Assembly: GCA_050942995.1 (NCBI GenBank)
Contig: JBMNOI010000076.1
Span: 1 to 18,517 of the forward strand
Source: JBMNOI01 sp050942995
Lineage (GTDB): Bacteria > Chloroflexota > Anaerolineae > UBA1429
DNA: 18,517 nucleotides
Direction of reading: 5' to 3'
In this document: positions 6,501 through 13,386 of the stretch, piece after piece
Layout: every line of letters begins with the position of its first letter
Numbering within the stretch: position 1 is the first letter of the stretch
Program-made: the position numbers and the translations under genes
The notes under the pieces: generated by a model
What the model was told of the DNA's origin: nothing
The model's database searches: none
Seen by the model: only the letters and a program-made list of their open reading frames with translations

Positions 6501-7706
6501 CTAGTCTGTCGGTTGCTGTGAAAGCCCCTCGGAATCCCCCTCCTCTGGCGCGACAGAGTCCGGCGCATCCTCCGTTACAGACGCTCGCTCTGCCCCTCGT
6601 CGCCTCATGACCAGCGCGGCCAGCACGGTGGTGACGGGCACCGCCGAGACCAGCCCCGTACTGGTAACCAGCACACGCACCACCTCCTCGGCAACCGTCT
6701 CGTGGCTGAGGACATACATGAACGGCAGCGAACGGTCGGAAAGCAGAATGAGCAACGGCAGCGCCGCGCCCGCATACACCAGGACCAGGGTATTCACCAT
6801 GGAAGCGATATGGTCCTGTCCCACCCGCATGGCGCGAGTGTAGAGCTGGCGCCAGTCCAGCGCTTCATTGGCCACCCTCAACTGCTCGACGATGCCCGAC
6901 TGGGCGACGGTGATATCGTCCAGCACGCCCAGGACACTGATGACCATGCCGGCGAGCAAGAGGCCTCTGGCATCGATATCGACGGGATGGAGCGCTTGCA
7001 GAAAACCCACCTCCTCAGAGGCCGTCCCCGTGAGCCGGGCCCCATCGACGAACAAGACGGCCAGCAACCCGGTGAGCGTCAACCCGATCAGCGATCCCGC
7101 CAGAGCCACCGTCGTCTTGCGGTTCACTCCATGGGCGAGGTAATAACTGGCCGGCATCACCAATCCTGCGCCCAGCACCGCCACCAGCACAGGGCTCTGC
7201 CCTGTAGAGATGCGCGGCAGGATAAAGGCGAGAATGACGACAAAAGAGAGCACCATGCCCAGCAATGCACGCGCCCCTCCCTTGCGCCCGATGAGGACGA
7301 CGAGGACAACGAACAACAGGAACATGAGGGCCAGCCGAAAGCCCCGATCGTACCCCACAATGTAGTAGCCGGCCCGCCCGTCTACCTCCTCGCTGCGAAT
7401 GACGTACAGGCGATCGCCGGGGCCGTAGGCAGATTGTGTATCCACGGCAAATTCATGATCGGCCATCACCACATCGCCCCGGCGAGACCCCGAGGTCACC
7501 ATCAGCGCCAGCCTTTGCCGGATATAGGCCTGCCCCATGATCTCCGTCTCTTGCTTTTCGGTAACAGTGACGACGGTTCCGACCATCACTTCATCACGAG
7601 GGGGGTCACCATCGTCTCCGGCAGGATTCCGGCTTGCGCAACCGCTTGCGATCAAGAGCATGAGCAGCAAAATACCGGGATAAAGCCATCTGCGTATGTG
7701 TGACAT
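6501..7706 (-). CDS. YibE/F family membrane protein with lipoprotein-like signal
   Basis: A 401-residue protein. Residues 1-25 (MSHIRRWLYPGILLLMLLIA then SGC) form a signal with a good lipobox ending in Cys. Next comes an extracytoplasmic beta-rich part (about 30-120: VMVGTVVTVTEKQETE to RLYVIRSEEVDG), then about seven membrane helices from FRLALMFLLFVVLVVLIG onward. They contain GVLDDITVAQSG (a conserved YibE/F block), the conserved amphipathic segment with DHIASMVNTLVLVYAGAALP, and a final helix VLAALVMRRRG. The C-terminal 30 residues are acidic and polar. This is the YibE/F family; transport has been suggested for it, but no substrate is established. The ATG at 7706 is chosen because it starts the signal peptide and has AAAGG upstream; an in-frame ATG at 7781 would add 25 polar residues before the signal. 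It stands alone, divergent from the GH42 gene. Confidence 0.85.
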   Translation of the reverse strand: MSHIRRWLYPGILLLMLLIASGCASRNPAGDDGDPPRDEVMVGTVVTVTEKQETEIMGQAYIRQRLALMVTSGSRRGDVVMADHEFAVDTQSAYGPGDRLYVIRSEEVDGRAGYYIVGYDRGFRLALMFLLFVVLVVLIGRKGGARALLGMVLSFVVILAFILPRISTGQSPVLVAVLGAGLVMPASYYLAHGVNRKTTVALAGSLIGLTLTGLLAVLFVDGARLTGTASEEVGFLQALHPVDIDARGLLLAGMVISVLGVLDDITVAQSGIVEQLRVANEALDWRQLYTRAMRVGQDHIASMVNTLVLVYAGAALPLLILLSDRSLPFMYVLSHETVAEEVVRVLVTSTGLVSAVPVTTVLAALVMRRRGAERASVTEDAPDSVAPEEGDSEGLSQQPTD

Positions 7707-7793
7707 GAGACTCGTGCCTTTCGATAATGATGCAGTATCGACAGTTCGCCCGCGGCTATCTCTGTCCGTTGTGAGGGGCAAAGGGATATACTT

Positions 7794-7822
7794 ATTATAC
7801 GATCGGCTCCGGAACCGACCAA
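7794..7822 (-). promoter_or_regulatory. Promoter of the yibE/F gene
   Basis: On the minus strand TTGGTC (7817-7822), a 17-bp spacer and perfect TATAAT (7794-7799). An imperfect 14-bp palindrome of the form CGGnTCCGGAnCCG fills most of the spacer and could be an operator. The predicted start is about 80 nt before the chosen ATG. Confidence 0.6.
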
Positions 7823-7862
7823 GTCATCATCTGAGAAGGTATCACTTTTATCATAATTTTGA

Positions 7863-7891
7863 TTGACAAAATGAACAACATAGAGTATGCT
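7863..7891 (+). promoter_or_regulatory. Promoter of the GH42 gene leader
   Basis: Perfect TTGACA (7863-7868), a 17-bp spacer and TATGCT (7886-7891) in an A/T-rich pocket. The predicted start near 7898 gives a 235-nt leader before the beta-galactosidase ATG. A 10-bp palindrome GATTGCAATC (7939-7948) lies about 45 nt downstream and could be a repressor site. Confidence 0.8.
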
Positions 7892-7985
7892 AAAAGCAAG
7901 AGGGACAGGCGCTGATCTTATTTATTGTATAGATGATAGATTGCAATCGGGCCTTTACCTCACCTTCTCGTCTCCTTTTCGTGGG

Positions 7986-8024
7986 GATCGCGCCGGTCAC
8001 TGCAGTGGCCGGCGCGATCTTTTT
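7986..8024 (+). terminator. Intrinsic terminator inside the GH42 leader (attenuator candidate)
   Basis: A 34-nt near-perfect palindrome (7986-8002 with 8003-8019, arms beginning GATCGCGCCGG, one T-G wobble) is followed by TTTTT. It lies about 90 nt after the promoter and 109 nt before the gene. An upstream segment GGCGCTGATC (7908-7917) can pair with the left arm GATCGCGCC, apart from one bulged T, which would undo the terminator. Either it makes a short RNA of about 125 nt or it controls read-through into the enzyme gene. Confidence 0.85.
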
Positions 8025-8132
8025 GTTCTCCACGCCCCCTCATCCACCGCCACTTGCTCAAAGGGCGCTCTGCACATATCATGCCCCTGCGATGTTTGGC
8101 GATCCAGACCCTATTTGATGAGGAGGCATTCG

Positions 8133-10139
8133 ATGATCAACCCCAAACTACCCACTATCTGGTACGGGGCCGACTATAACCCCGATCAGTGGCCTGAAGA
8201 GATCTGGCATGAGGACATGCGCCTGATGCGGCTGGCCCATGTGAACGTGGCCACCCTGCCCGTCTTTAGCTGGGCACACCTTCAACCGGCCGAAGATCGC
8301 TACGATTTCGAGTGGCTCGACCGCATCCTTGATCTGATGGCAGAGAACGGCATCTATGCCTGCCTGGCCACCTCCACGGCGGCCCATCCGGCCTGGATGT
8401 CCAGGCGCTTCCCCGATACGCTGCGGGTGGACAGGAACGGTGTGCGCCACAAATTCGGCGGCCGTGTGAACTTTTGTCCCTCCAGCCCCAACTATCGCCA
8501 CTTTTCCAGCGAGCTGGCCCGCAGGCTGGCCGAGCGCTACGGCGATCATCCCACACTGGTTGCATGGCACATAGCCAACGAATATGGCAACCACTGCTAC
8601 TGTGGCATATGTGCCGAGGGATTTCGTCGGTGGCTCCAAGCACGCTACGGCTCGCTCGAGGCACTGAACCGCGCCTGGAATACCGCCTTCTGGAGCCATC
8701 AGATCTATGACTGGGGCGAGGTCGAGACGCCGACGACCAACGGCGAGCAGCGAAACCAGCCCATGCTTCTGGATTATGACCGCTTCCAGAACGACATGAT
8801 CCTGGAGTGCTACCTGGGCGAGTATCACGTCCTCAAAGAGATCACTCCGGATATCCCCGTCACCACCAACCTGATGAGCCACTTCAAGCCGCTGAACTAT
8901 CACTCCTGGGCGCCGCATCTCGATGTGGTCTCGTGGGACAGCTACCCGGCTCCCGACGAGCCCATCAGCAACGTGGCCCTGCGCCACGAACTGATGCGCG
9001 GACTCAAGGGTGGCCAGCCCTTCATGCTCATGGAGCAATCGCCCAGCCAGACGAACTGGATGCCCCGCAACCCTCTCAAAGCGCCGGGCGTTATGCGTCT
9101 CTGGAGCTATCAGGCAGTGGCTCACGGCGCCGATACCATCATGTTCTTCCAGTGGCGCCGTTCACGAGGAGGGATGGAAAAGCTTCATGGCGCCGTCATC
9201 GGGCACGTCGGCCATGAGCATACCCGCGTCTTTGACGAGGTACAGGCTCTGGGCGCCGAGCTGGAGGCGTTGGGCGATACACTGCTGGATTCGCGCCAGC
9301 ATGCTCGCGTGGCGTTGCTCTTTGACTGGGAGAACTGGTGGGCGCTGGGATATTCCTCCGGCCCAACGGTCGATCTCGACTATCTGGAGCAGATACGCAA
9401 ATACTATGCGACCCTGTGGGAACAGAACATCGCCACCGATGTCGTCAGCCCGTCGGCCGATCTCTCTCAGTACGATCTGGTCGTGGCGCCCGTTCTCTAC
9501 ATGCTGCGCCCCGGCGTGGCCGATAACCTCAAAGCGTTTGTCGACAAGGGCGGACGGCTGCTGACCACCTTTTTCAGCGGCATCGTCGACGAAAACGATC
9601 TGGTGACATTGGGTGGCTATCCGGGCGAGATCCGCGACCTGATGGGCATCTGGGCAGAAGAGATCGACGTGCTGCTGCCCGACGAGTCGAACCGGCTGGT
9701 ATTCTCTAACCCGTGGGGTCGGATAGAGGACGAGTACCGATGTGGCATGCTGTGTGATCTGATTCATGCCGAAAGCGCACAGGTGCTGGCCACCTACGGC
9801 GATGACTTTTATGCCGGGCGTCCCGCTCTTACGGTGAACCGGTACGGCCGGGGGCAGGCGTATTATCTGGCCGCTGATCCCAAGCCGGCGTTTCTGACCG
9901 ATTTTCTCGGTCAGCTCTGCGACGAGATGGGCATCGCCGCGCCACTGGAGGTGCCCTCCGGCGTCGAGGTGACTCAACGACACAAAGAGGGAAATACCTA
10001 CACCTTTGTGTTGAATCATCATGCCGGGCCGGTGCGCATTACTCTGCCGCGGCCGGCACAGGATCTGCTCACCGGTCGCACCCTGGGGGGTGACGTCGAA
10101 CTGGCCGGTAACGATCTCTTTATCCTGCGCGATCTGTGA
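8133..10139 (+). CDS. GH42 beta-galactosidase
   Basis: A 668-residue cytosolic glycoside hydrolase of family 42, normal length, with no signal peptide. The N-terminal TIM barrel starts WYGADYNPDQWPEEIWHEDM. The acid/base Glu150 is in HIANEYG, and the nucleophile Glu301 in LMEQSPS. Four cysteines (C115, and C155, C157, C160 in HCYCGIC) match the structural zinc site of thermophilic GH42 enzymes. A trimerisation domain with ALLFDWENWWAL and GGRLLTTFFSGIVDENDLV follows from about residue 390, then the small beta domain (from about 600). It hydrolyses terminal beta-galactosides taken up by the cell. The ATG at 8133 has AGGAGG 6 nt upstream; the frame stays open for 82 codons further 5', across the leader terminator, and those codons look non-coding. 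Alone in its transcription unit, it is preceded by the attenuator candidate and followed by a hairpin. Confidence 0.95.
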   Translation: MINPKLPTIWYGADYNPDQWPEEIWHEDMRLMRLAHVNVATLPVFSWAHLQPAEDRYDFEWLDRILDLMAENGIYACLATSTAAHPAWMSRRFPDTLRVDRNGVRHKFGGRVNFCPSSPNYRHFSSELARRLAERYGDHPTLVAWHIANEYGNHCYCGICAEGFRRWLQARYGSLEALNRAWNTAFWSHQIYDWGEVETPTTNGEQRNQPMLLDYDRFQNDMILECYLGEYHVLKEITPDIPVTTNLMSHFKPLNYHSWAPHLDVVSWDSYPAPDEPISNVALRHELMRGLKGGQPFMLMEQSPSQTNWMPRNPLKAPGVMRLWSYQAVAHGADTIMFFQWRRSRGGMEKLHGAVIGHVGHEHTRVFDEVQALGAELEALGDTLLDSRQHARVALLFDWENWWALGYSSGPTVDLDYLEQIRKYYATLWEQNIATDVVSPSADLSQYDLVVAPVLYMLRPGVADNLKAFVDKGGRLLTTFFSGIVDENDLVTLGGYPGEIRDLMGIWAEEIDVLLPDESNRLVFSNPWGRIEDEYRCGMLCDLIHAESAQVLATYGDDFYAGRPALTVNRYGRGQAYYLAADPKPAFLTDFLGQLCDEMGIAAPLEVPSGVEVTQRHKEGNTYTFVLNHHAGPVRITLPRPAQDLLTGRTLGGDVELAGNDLFILRDL

Positions 10140-10158
10140 TCTTGCGAATAACGACAAA

Positions 10159-10186
10159 GGGGCTGCCCGAACGTTCGGGCAGCCCC
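10159..10186 (+). terminator. Perfect hairpin after the GH42 gene, weak T-run
   Basis: A perfect 28-nt palindrome (GGGGCTGCCCGAAC and its complement) lies 19 nt after the stop, followed by CGGGTTTC rather than a true T-run. It is probably the end of the GH42 transcript, of the U-poor type seen elsewhere in the window. Confidence 0.6.
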
Positions 10187-10456
10187 CGGGTTTCAACGAG
10201 TCGGAGCGGCGTTAGGGCAACGATCTCATCCTGATATGCGATCATTCGGCAGCCGACGCATCTTTGCCACGATACCCAATATCTGTCGCCTCTCAGCTCA
10301 CAGAAATCAACAGGCAACGATCTGCGCTACGGGATCGGGGGCGAGACAATCTATCACTTACGTCACACCCGTGGGGCCCGAATGGCGGCCACATCGATTA
10401 CCCCCGTACTGGCGCAGGCGGCCTGTATTGCCCGATCGATGCCTTGCTCATAGCCG
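10187..10456. other. Gene-free spacer between GH42 and the zinc-ribbon gene
   Basis: No supported gene or RNA. The 11-mer GGCAACGATCT occurs twice in direct orientation (about 10217 and 10313). On the minus strand just past the zinc-ribbon stop, a short open frame reads GADGYEQGIDRAIQAACAST and ends near 10370. It looks coding-like but has no start signal and may be chance or a relic. Confidence 0.4.
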
Positions 10457-10672
10457 TCAGCGCCGCTTACCAAAGAGCCTGTTCAGTACGCCTCCCTTTT
10501 TCTCCCCGGCCTCTGCCGGCTCGCGCGGTGTCGCCTCCACACCCGCGAGACTTGCGCCGCAGTTGACGCAGTAGCGTTCTCCCATCGGATTGCTCTGTCC
10601 GCACCGCGGGCAATCCACCAGCATGGAAACGGGACGATCCTCTTTCTCGCTCGGGACATCACCTTGAGCCAT
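10457..10672 (-). CDS. Zinc-ribbon miniprotein
   Basis: A 71-residue protein with one zinc ribbon CPRCGQSNPMGERYCVNCGA (two CxxC knuckles 13 residues apart), an acidic N-terminal part, and a basic tail GEKKGGVLNRLFGKRR. Proteins of this build are common and mostly of unknown role, often adaptors or nucleic acid-binding. The start is not certain. ATG 10672 has AAGGAG but at 12 nt. ATG 10696 would add eight residues (MNKESGYF) and lies about 37 nt after the predicted transcription start. A still longer ATG at 10738 lies within the -10 region and is rejected. Cotranscription with rpsD is unlikely because a promoter and about 280 nt separate them. Confidence 0.7.
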   Translation of the reverse strand: MAQGDVPSEKEDRPVSMLVDCPRCGQSNPMGERYCVNCGASLAGVEATPREPAEAGEKKGGVLNRLFGKRR

Positions 10673-10739
10673 AAAGTATCCACTCTCCTTGTTCATAGCT
10701 CTCGGCCCCCGATCCCTGAAGCGAGTCCGCCCACACACT

Positions 10740-10748
10740 ATTATAACA
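10740..10748 (-). promoter_or_regulatory. Extended -10 promoter of the zinc-ribbon gene
   Basis: On the minus strand TGTTATAAT is a full extended -10 element; there is no good -35 (TGTCAT at 17 bp). Transcription would start near 10733, just before the two candidate ATGs. Confidence 0.5.
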
Positions 10749-10762
10749 TATCCCGAGCAGTT

Positions 10763-10790
10763 ATGACATATTAAACCGGCCCATTATGGT
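10763..10790 (+). promoter_or_regulatory. Weak plus-strand promoter reading into a gene-free stretch
   Basis: ATGACA (10763-10768), a 16-bp spacer and TATGGT (10785-10790). It would produce a plus-strand RNA across 10797-11021, antisense to the 3' end of the rpsD transcript. This is a weak match and supported only by its position before several hairpins. Confidence 0.2.
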
Positions 10791-10989
10791 ACAAGATGCC
10801 ACAAAGCATCAACTTCCCGAGGCTGACAGGGAACAACCGGCCGTCATACGAACCTTCACCCGACTGCATGCGATGCATCCGGGTGCACACAGTCGGGCTC
10901 AGAGGTCTTAAGTGATCCGCCGCCGGCGGGCAAAGCCCCCTCATGTCTGCCCCCGGACCGTGTTCGAGGACGGGCCGTCCCCATACCGT
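10791..10989. other. Hairpin-rich gene-free stretch between rpsD and the zinc-ribbon gene
   Basis: No open frame is supported. Short inverted repeats follow one another: GATGC/GCATC (about 10795-10810), TTCCC/GGGAA (about 10812-10832), CCCGACTG/CAGTCGGG around an inner TGCATGCGATGCA (about 10859-10896), and GGACGG/CCGTCC (about 10970-10982). It is not a tRNA. It could be a small structured RNA or just 3' flank. Confidence 0.35.
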
Positions 10990-11021
10990 TCGGGCGCACC
11001 CGATATACCCGGTGCGCCCGA
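10990..11021 (-). terminator. Hairpin after rpsD, no T-run
   Basis: An 11-bp perfect stem (TCGGGCGCACC with GGTGCGCCCGA, 10-nt loop) lies 6 nt past the rpsD stop on the minus strand. The bases after it are ACGGTATGG, not a T-run, so it is either a U-less terminator or an mRNA end stabiliser. Confidence 0.5.
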
Positions 11022-11027
11022 CATGCC

Positions 11028-11633
11028 TTAGCGCGAGTAAAACTCGATCACCTGGCTCATCTCGCAGACGATGGGCACCTCGTCGCGTTTCGGCAGATAT
11101 CGGAACGTCACCGCCCTGTCATCGGGGGTCAGGTCCAGATAGGGAGGCGGTGTAGCAGAATCCATCGCCTCGACGATAATGGGCAGATCGCGACTCTTGT
11201 CTTTAACCGAGATCGTATCCCCTTCTTCGACGCGATAGGAGGGATAGGTCACCTTCCGCCCATTGACGCGAATATGCCCATGGGTGACCAGCTGGCGCGC
11301 GGCATAGATGGTGGGCGCCAGCCCACCCCGCAATACGACCGCATCGAGCCGCGTCTCCAAAAGCTGAATCAGATTGTCGGCCGGGTTCCCCGAACGCCGC
11401 ACGGCGCGACGGAAATAGTTGCGCATCTGCCGCTCGTGGATGTCGTACTGGGCCTTGAGAAGCTGCTTTTCTGTAAGCTGCCGCTTATAATCCGACACCT
11501 GACGGCTGCGCTGCTGCGCGGCGCCGTGCTGTCCGGGGGGATTGGGGCGACGCTCCATAATTCTGGCCGCCTTGGGCGTCAGGGGTACCCCCAGACGGCG
11601 CGAAAGCTTGACCTTGGGTCCTGTTCTTCTCAC
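11028..11633 (-). CDS. rpsD: 30S ribosomal protein S4 (zinc-free type), solitary
   Basis: A 201-residue S4, which binds 16S rRNA early in 30S assembly. The N-terminus MRRTGPKVKLSRRLGVPLTP lacks the CxxC zinc-binding cysteines of the zinc form. The family blocks follow: RRPNPPGQHG, YDIHERQMRNYFRRA, NLIQLLETRLDAVV, and the S4 RNA-binding domain RQLVTHGHIRVNGRKVTYPS (112-131). The protein ends normally (VIEFYSR). The start is GTG with GAGGAG at about 6 nt. The gene stands alone with its own promoter and leader, rather than in the rpsM-rpsK-rpsD-rpoA cluster; B. subtilis also keeps rpsD alone and autoregulates it. It may be the only S4 gene or a zinc-sparing second copy; the window cannot tell. 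Confidence 0.96.
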   Translation of the reverse strand: MRRTGPKVKLSRRLGVPLTPKAARIMERRPNPPGQHGAAQQRSRQVSDYKRQLTEKQLLKAQYDIHERQMRNYFRRAVRRSGNPADNLIQLLETRLDAVVLRGGLAPTIYAARQLVTHGHIRVNGRKVTYPSYRVEEGDTISVKDKSRDLPIIVEAMDSATPPPYLDLTPDDRAVTFRYLPKRDEVPIVCEMSQVIEFYSR

Positions 11634-11758
11634 TCAAAACTCCTCTATGCACACAGGGCTCGTCCTCCGAGCCTGAAGCAATTGAAACCACCCCGGCGTA
11701 CGGGGCTCCATATTGAACGTCGATTCGCAGGCAAGAGGCCGCCAACGGAATGACCGTG
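11634..11758 (-). promoter_or_regulatory. Structured rpsD leader, possible S4 autoregulatory element
   Basis: The leader of about 125 nt holds two hairpins on the minus strand: CCCCG/CGGGG around TACGC (about 11695-11709) and a perfect GGCTCG/CGAGCC with a 5-nt loop (11657-11673). The second ends about 15 nt before the GAGGAG site. S4 is a known repressor of its own mRNA in E. coli and B. subtilis through leader structure. Whether this leader binds S4 is inference. Confidence 0.45.
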
Positions 11759-11764
11759 ATGCTT

Positions 11765-11793
11765 ATTATAATATAGTTTATACACAAATTCAA
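11765..11793 (-). promoter_or_regulatory. Promoter of rpsD
   Basis: On the minus strand TTGAAT (11788-11793), a 17-bp A/T-rich spacer and perfect TATAAT (11765-11770). A strong promoter, as expected for a ribosomal protein gene. Confidence 0.75.
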
Positions 11794-11893
11794 CAATGGT
11801 CGGCCCGTCCCGTCGGGACAGAACGACGCTGTCCAAATCTGATAGCCCCCTTCGGAAGGTGAACCGATAGCCGCGAAAGCAAATATGCGACCG

Positions 11894-11922
11894 TTGACAG
11901 GCGCCACGCCACAGGCCATAAT
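11894..11922 (+). promoter_or_regulatory. Promoter of the zinc dehydrogenase gene
   Basis: Perfect TTGACA (11894-11899), a 17-bp spacer and CATAAT (11917-11922). The predicted start near 11929 leaves only about 23 nt to the GTG. Two small hairpins, GTCCC/GGGAC and CCTT/AAGG, lie upstream of it (about 11807-11863). Confidence 0.75.
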
Positions 11923-11951
11923 AACCTCAATACTCGACCCCAGGAGGAAGC

Positions 11952-12986
11952 GTGAAAGCACTGGTTCACACGGCTCCGTACGTTATGGAGCTGCAAGAGT
12001 GGGATGTACCCACCTGTGGCACCGATGATATTCTAATCCGCGTCAAAGCATGCGCCATCTGTGGCTCGGATATCAAGGGTTACTCCGGCAAAACAGGCCG
12101 ACGACAGCCCCCCATCATCATGGGCCATGAGGCGTCGGGCGTCGTCGAGGCGGTGGGCGAGGCCGTGACAACCTTTTCCCCGGGCGACCGGGTCTGCTTT
12201 GATTCAACCGTCTATTGCCTGCGCTGTCCCTACTGCCTGAGCGGCCACGTCAACATGTGCGAAAACCGCCAGGTAGTCGGGGTGTCTGAGGGCAGCTACC
12301 GACGCCATGGCGCCATGGCCGAGTATGTGGTGGTGCCGCACTGGATCGCCGTCCATCTGCCGGATGGGGTCTCTTATGCTCAGGGAGCCCTCATCGAGAC
12401 GGTATCCATCGGCGTACACGCCGCCAACCGGACTCCCATCACCCTGAACGACACGGTCGTCATCGTAGGCGCCGGCGCCGTCGGACTCGTCAGCCTGCAG
12501 GCCATCCGCCTCAAGGGAGCGGGCAAGGTCATCGTCACCGATATATCGGATACGCGCCTGGAACTGGCCCGAAAGATGGGCGCCGATGCGACGGTACGCG
12601 CCGATCATCCGGATCTGATGGAACGGCTTTACGAACTTGCCGGCCCGTATGGCGCCCACGCCGTGATCGAGGCCGTCGGCATCCAGAGCACTATCGACAC
12701 CGCCCTGGCCATCACCCGAAACGCCGGCGCGCTGACCCTCATCGGCAATGTGACGCCCCGGGTCGAGTTCGACCTGCAGAGCATCGTCAGCCGCGAGATC
12801 ACGGTATACGGTGTGTGCGCGTCGAACGGCGAGTTCGCCGACTGTGTCGATCTGGTGGCCTCGGGCCGCATGGATGTGGACCCGTTCATCAGCGAGTACG
12901 CCTCTATCGAGGACGGACAGGCTGTGTTCGATCGCCTTTATCAGGGCGTCGAGGGCAATATGCGCACCGTGTTCATGTTCGACTGA
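11952..12986 (+). CDS. Zinc-dependent medium-chain alcohol/polyol dehydrogenase
   Basis: A 344-residue MDR-superfamily NAD(P)-dependent dehydrogenase of the sorbitol/threonine/galactitol-phosphate dehydrogenase type. The catalytic zinc region has CAICGSD (Cys37) and GHEASG (His59, Glu60). The structural zinc cysteines are C89, C92, C95 and C103 (YCLRCPYCLSGHVNMCEN). The Rossmann fold has VIVGAGAVGLVSLQA (about 170-184), and an acidic residue (TDIS, about 196) at the end of beta-2 favours NAD over NADP. The start is GTG with AGGAGG just upstream; no earlier start fits the promoter. Sugar genes on both sides favour a polyol or sugar substrate, but the sequence does not decide between polyol, sugar phosphate and threonine. 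It is followed by a large hairpin and seems to be a single-gene unit. Confidence 0.9.
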   Translation: MKALVHTAPYVMELQEWDVPTCGTDDILIRVKACAICGSDIKGYSGKTGRRQPPIIMGHEASGVVEAVGEAVTTFSPGDRVCFDSTVYCLRCPYCLSGHVNMCENRQVVGVSEGSYRRHGAMAEYVVVPHWIAVHLPDGVSYAQGALIETVSIGVHAANRTPITLNDTVVIVGAGAVGLVSLQAIRLKGAGKVIVTDISDTRLELARKMGADATVRADHPDLMERLYELAGPYGAHAVIEAVGIQSTIDTALAITRNAGALTLIGNVTPRVEFDLQSIVSREITVYGVCASNGEFADCVDLVASGRMDVDPFISEYASIEDGQAVFDRLYQGVEGNMRTVFMFD

Positions 12987-13002
12987 TTCAGGTTAAATAT
13001 CA

Positions 13003-13063
13003 CCCTCCAGAGACGACCTCAAAGACAGACTCTACCGGAGCCATGGCGGTCGCCTCTGGAGGG
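13003..13063 (+). terminator. Large hairpin after the dehydrogenase gene, no T-run
   Basis: CCCTCCAGAG-A-CGACC (13003-13018) pairs with GGTCG-C-CTCTGGAGGG (13048-13063): 15 base pairs with one mismatch and a 29-nt loop. It lies 16 nt after the stop. No T-run follows. It may end the transcript or begin the structured region that continues to about 13178. Confidence 0.5.
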
Positions 13064-13386
13064 CAAGCCAACGCAAAATCGGGGCCATGCCGGGCGATAA
13101 CGCGGCCCGGCGCAGGCATCCCCGACCGATGGTTGATCGGCCATCCGGGAGCGATATCTCTGTCGTTGCGACACGTCATCCCCCTCCGCATTATCGCGAT
13201 TCCCCACCACCCAACACCCACACTCCATTCGGATGAACCGACTCCTGGTATGTGAGACGGCCCAAAGGGCGCTCTTCGGGTGTTTCGACCGAAGGAGAAC
13301 AGCACCTTTTTCGAAACAGCGGGGAACCGCATTCGCCCGATAGGGAAACCGCCTGAGGACGGCGTTTGGTCAAAAAGGGGGACAAG
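13064..13386. other. Gene-free, hairpin-rich stretch before the stress-protein gene
   Basis: Successive inverted repeats are visible: a nested stem with TCGGGG/CCCCGA outside and GCCGGGC/GCCCGGC inside (about 13079-13126), GATGG/CCATC (about 13130-13147), TGTCG/CGACA (about 13162-13174), then GCCC/GGGC and CTTCGG/CCGAAG (about 13261-13293). No convincing promoter for the downstream gene was found. No protein is supported; long frames here are shadows of the flanking genes. Confidence 0.45.

Noticed and set aside
6702..7703. 333-codon open frame on the plus strand
   Set aside because: Antisense to yibE/F; the product is rich in His, Gln, Arg and Asp with no domain.
7887..8132. N-terminal extension of the GH42 protein by 82 residues
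   Set aside because: The extension runs through an intrinsic terminator and starts inside the -10 region; the ATG at 8133 has a perfect AGGAGG.
8148..10196. Two long minus-strand frames (325 and 344 codons)
   Set aside because: Antisense to the GH42 gene, whose catalytic residues are all recognisable.
10791..11021. tRNA or known small RNA
   Set aside because: No cloverleaf, no TTC-loop sequence, and none of the hairpins matches a family I can recognise.
11767..11772. Plus-strand TATAAT upstream of the dehydrogenase gene
   Set aside because: No -35 box at the right distance; it is the near-palindromic shadow of the rpsD -10 box, and a better promoter lies at 11894-11922.
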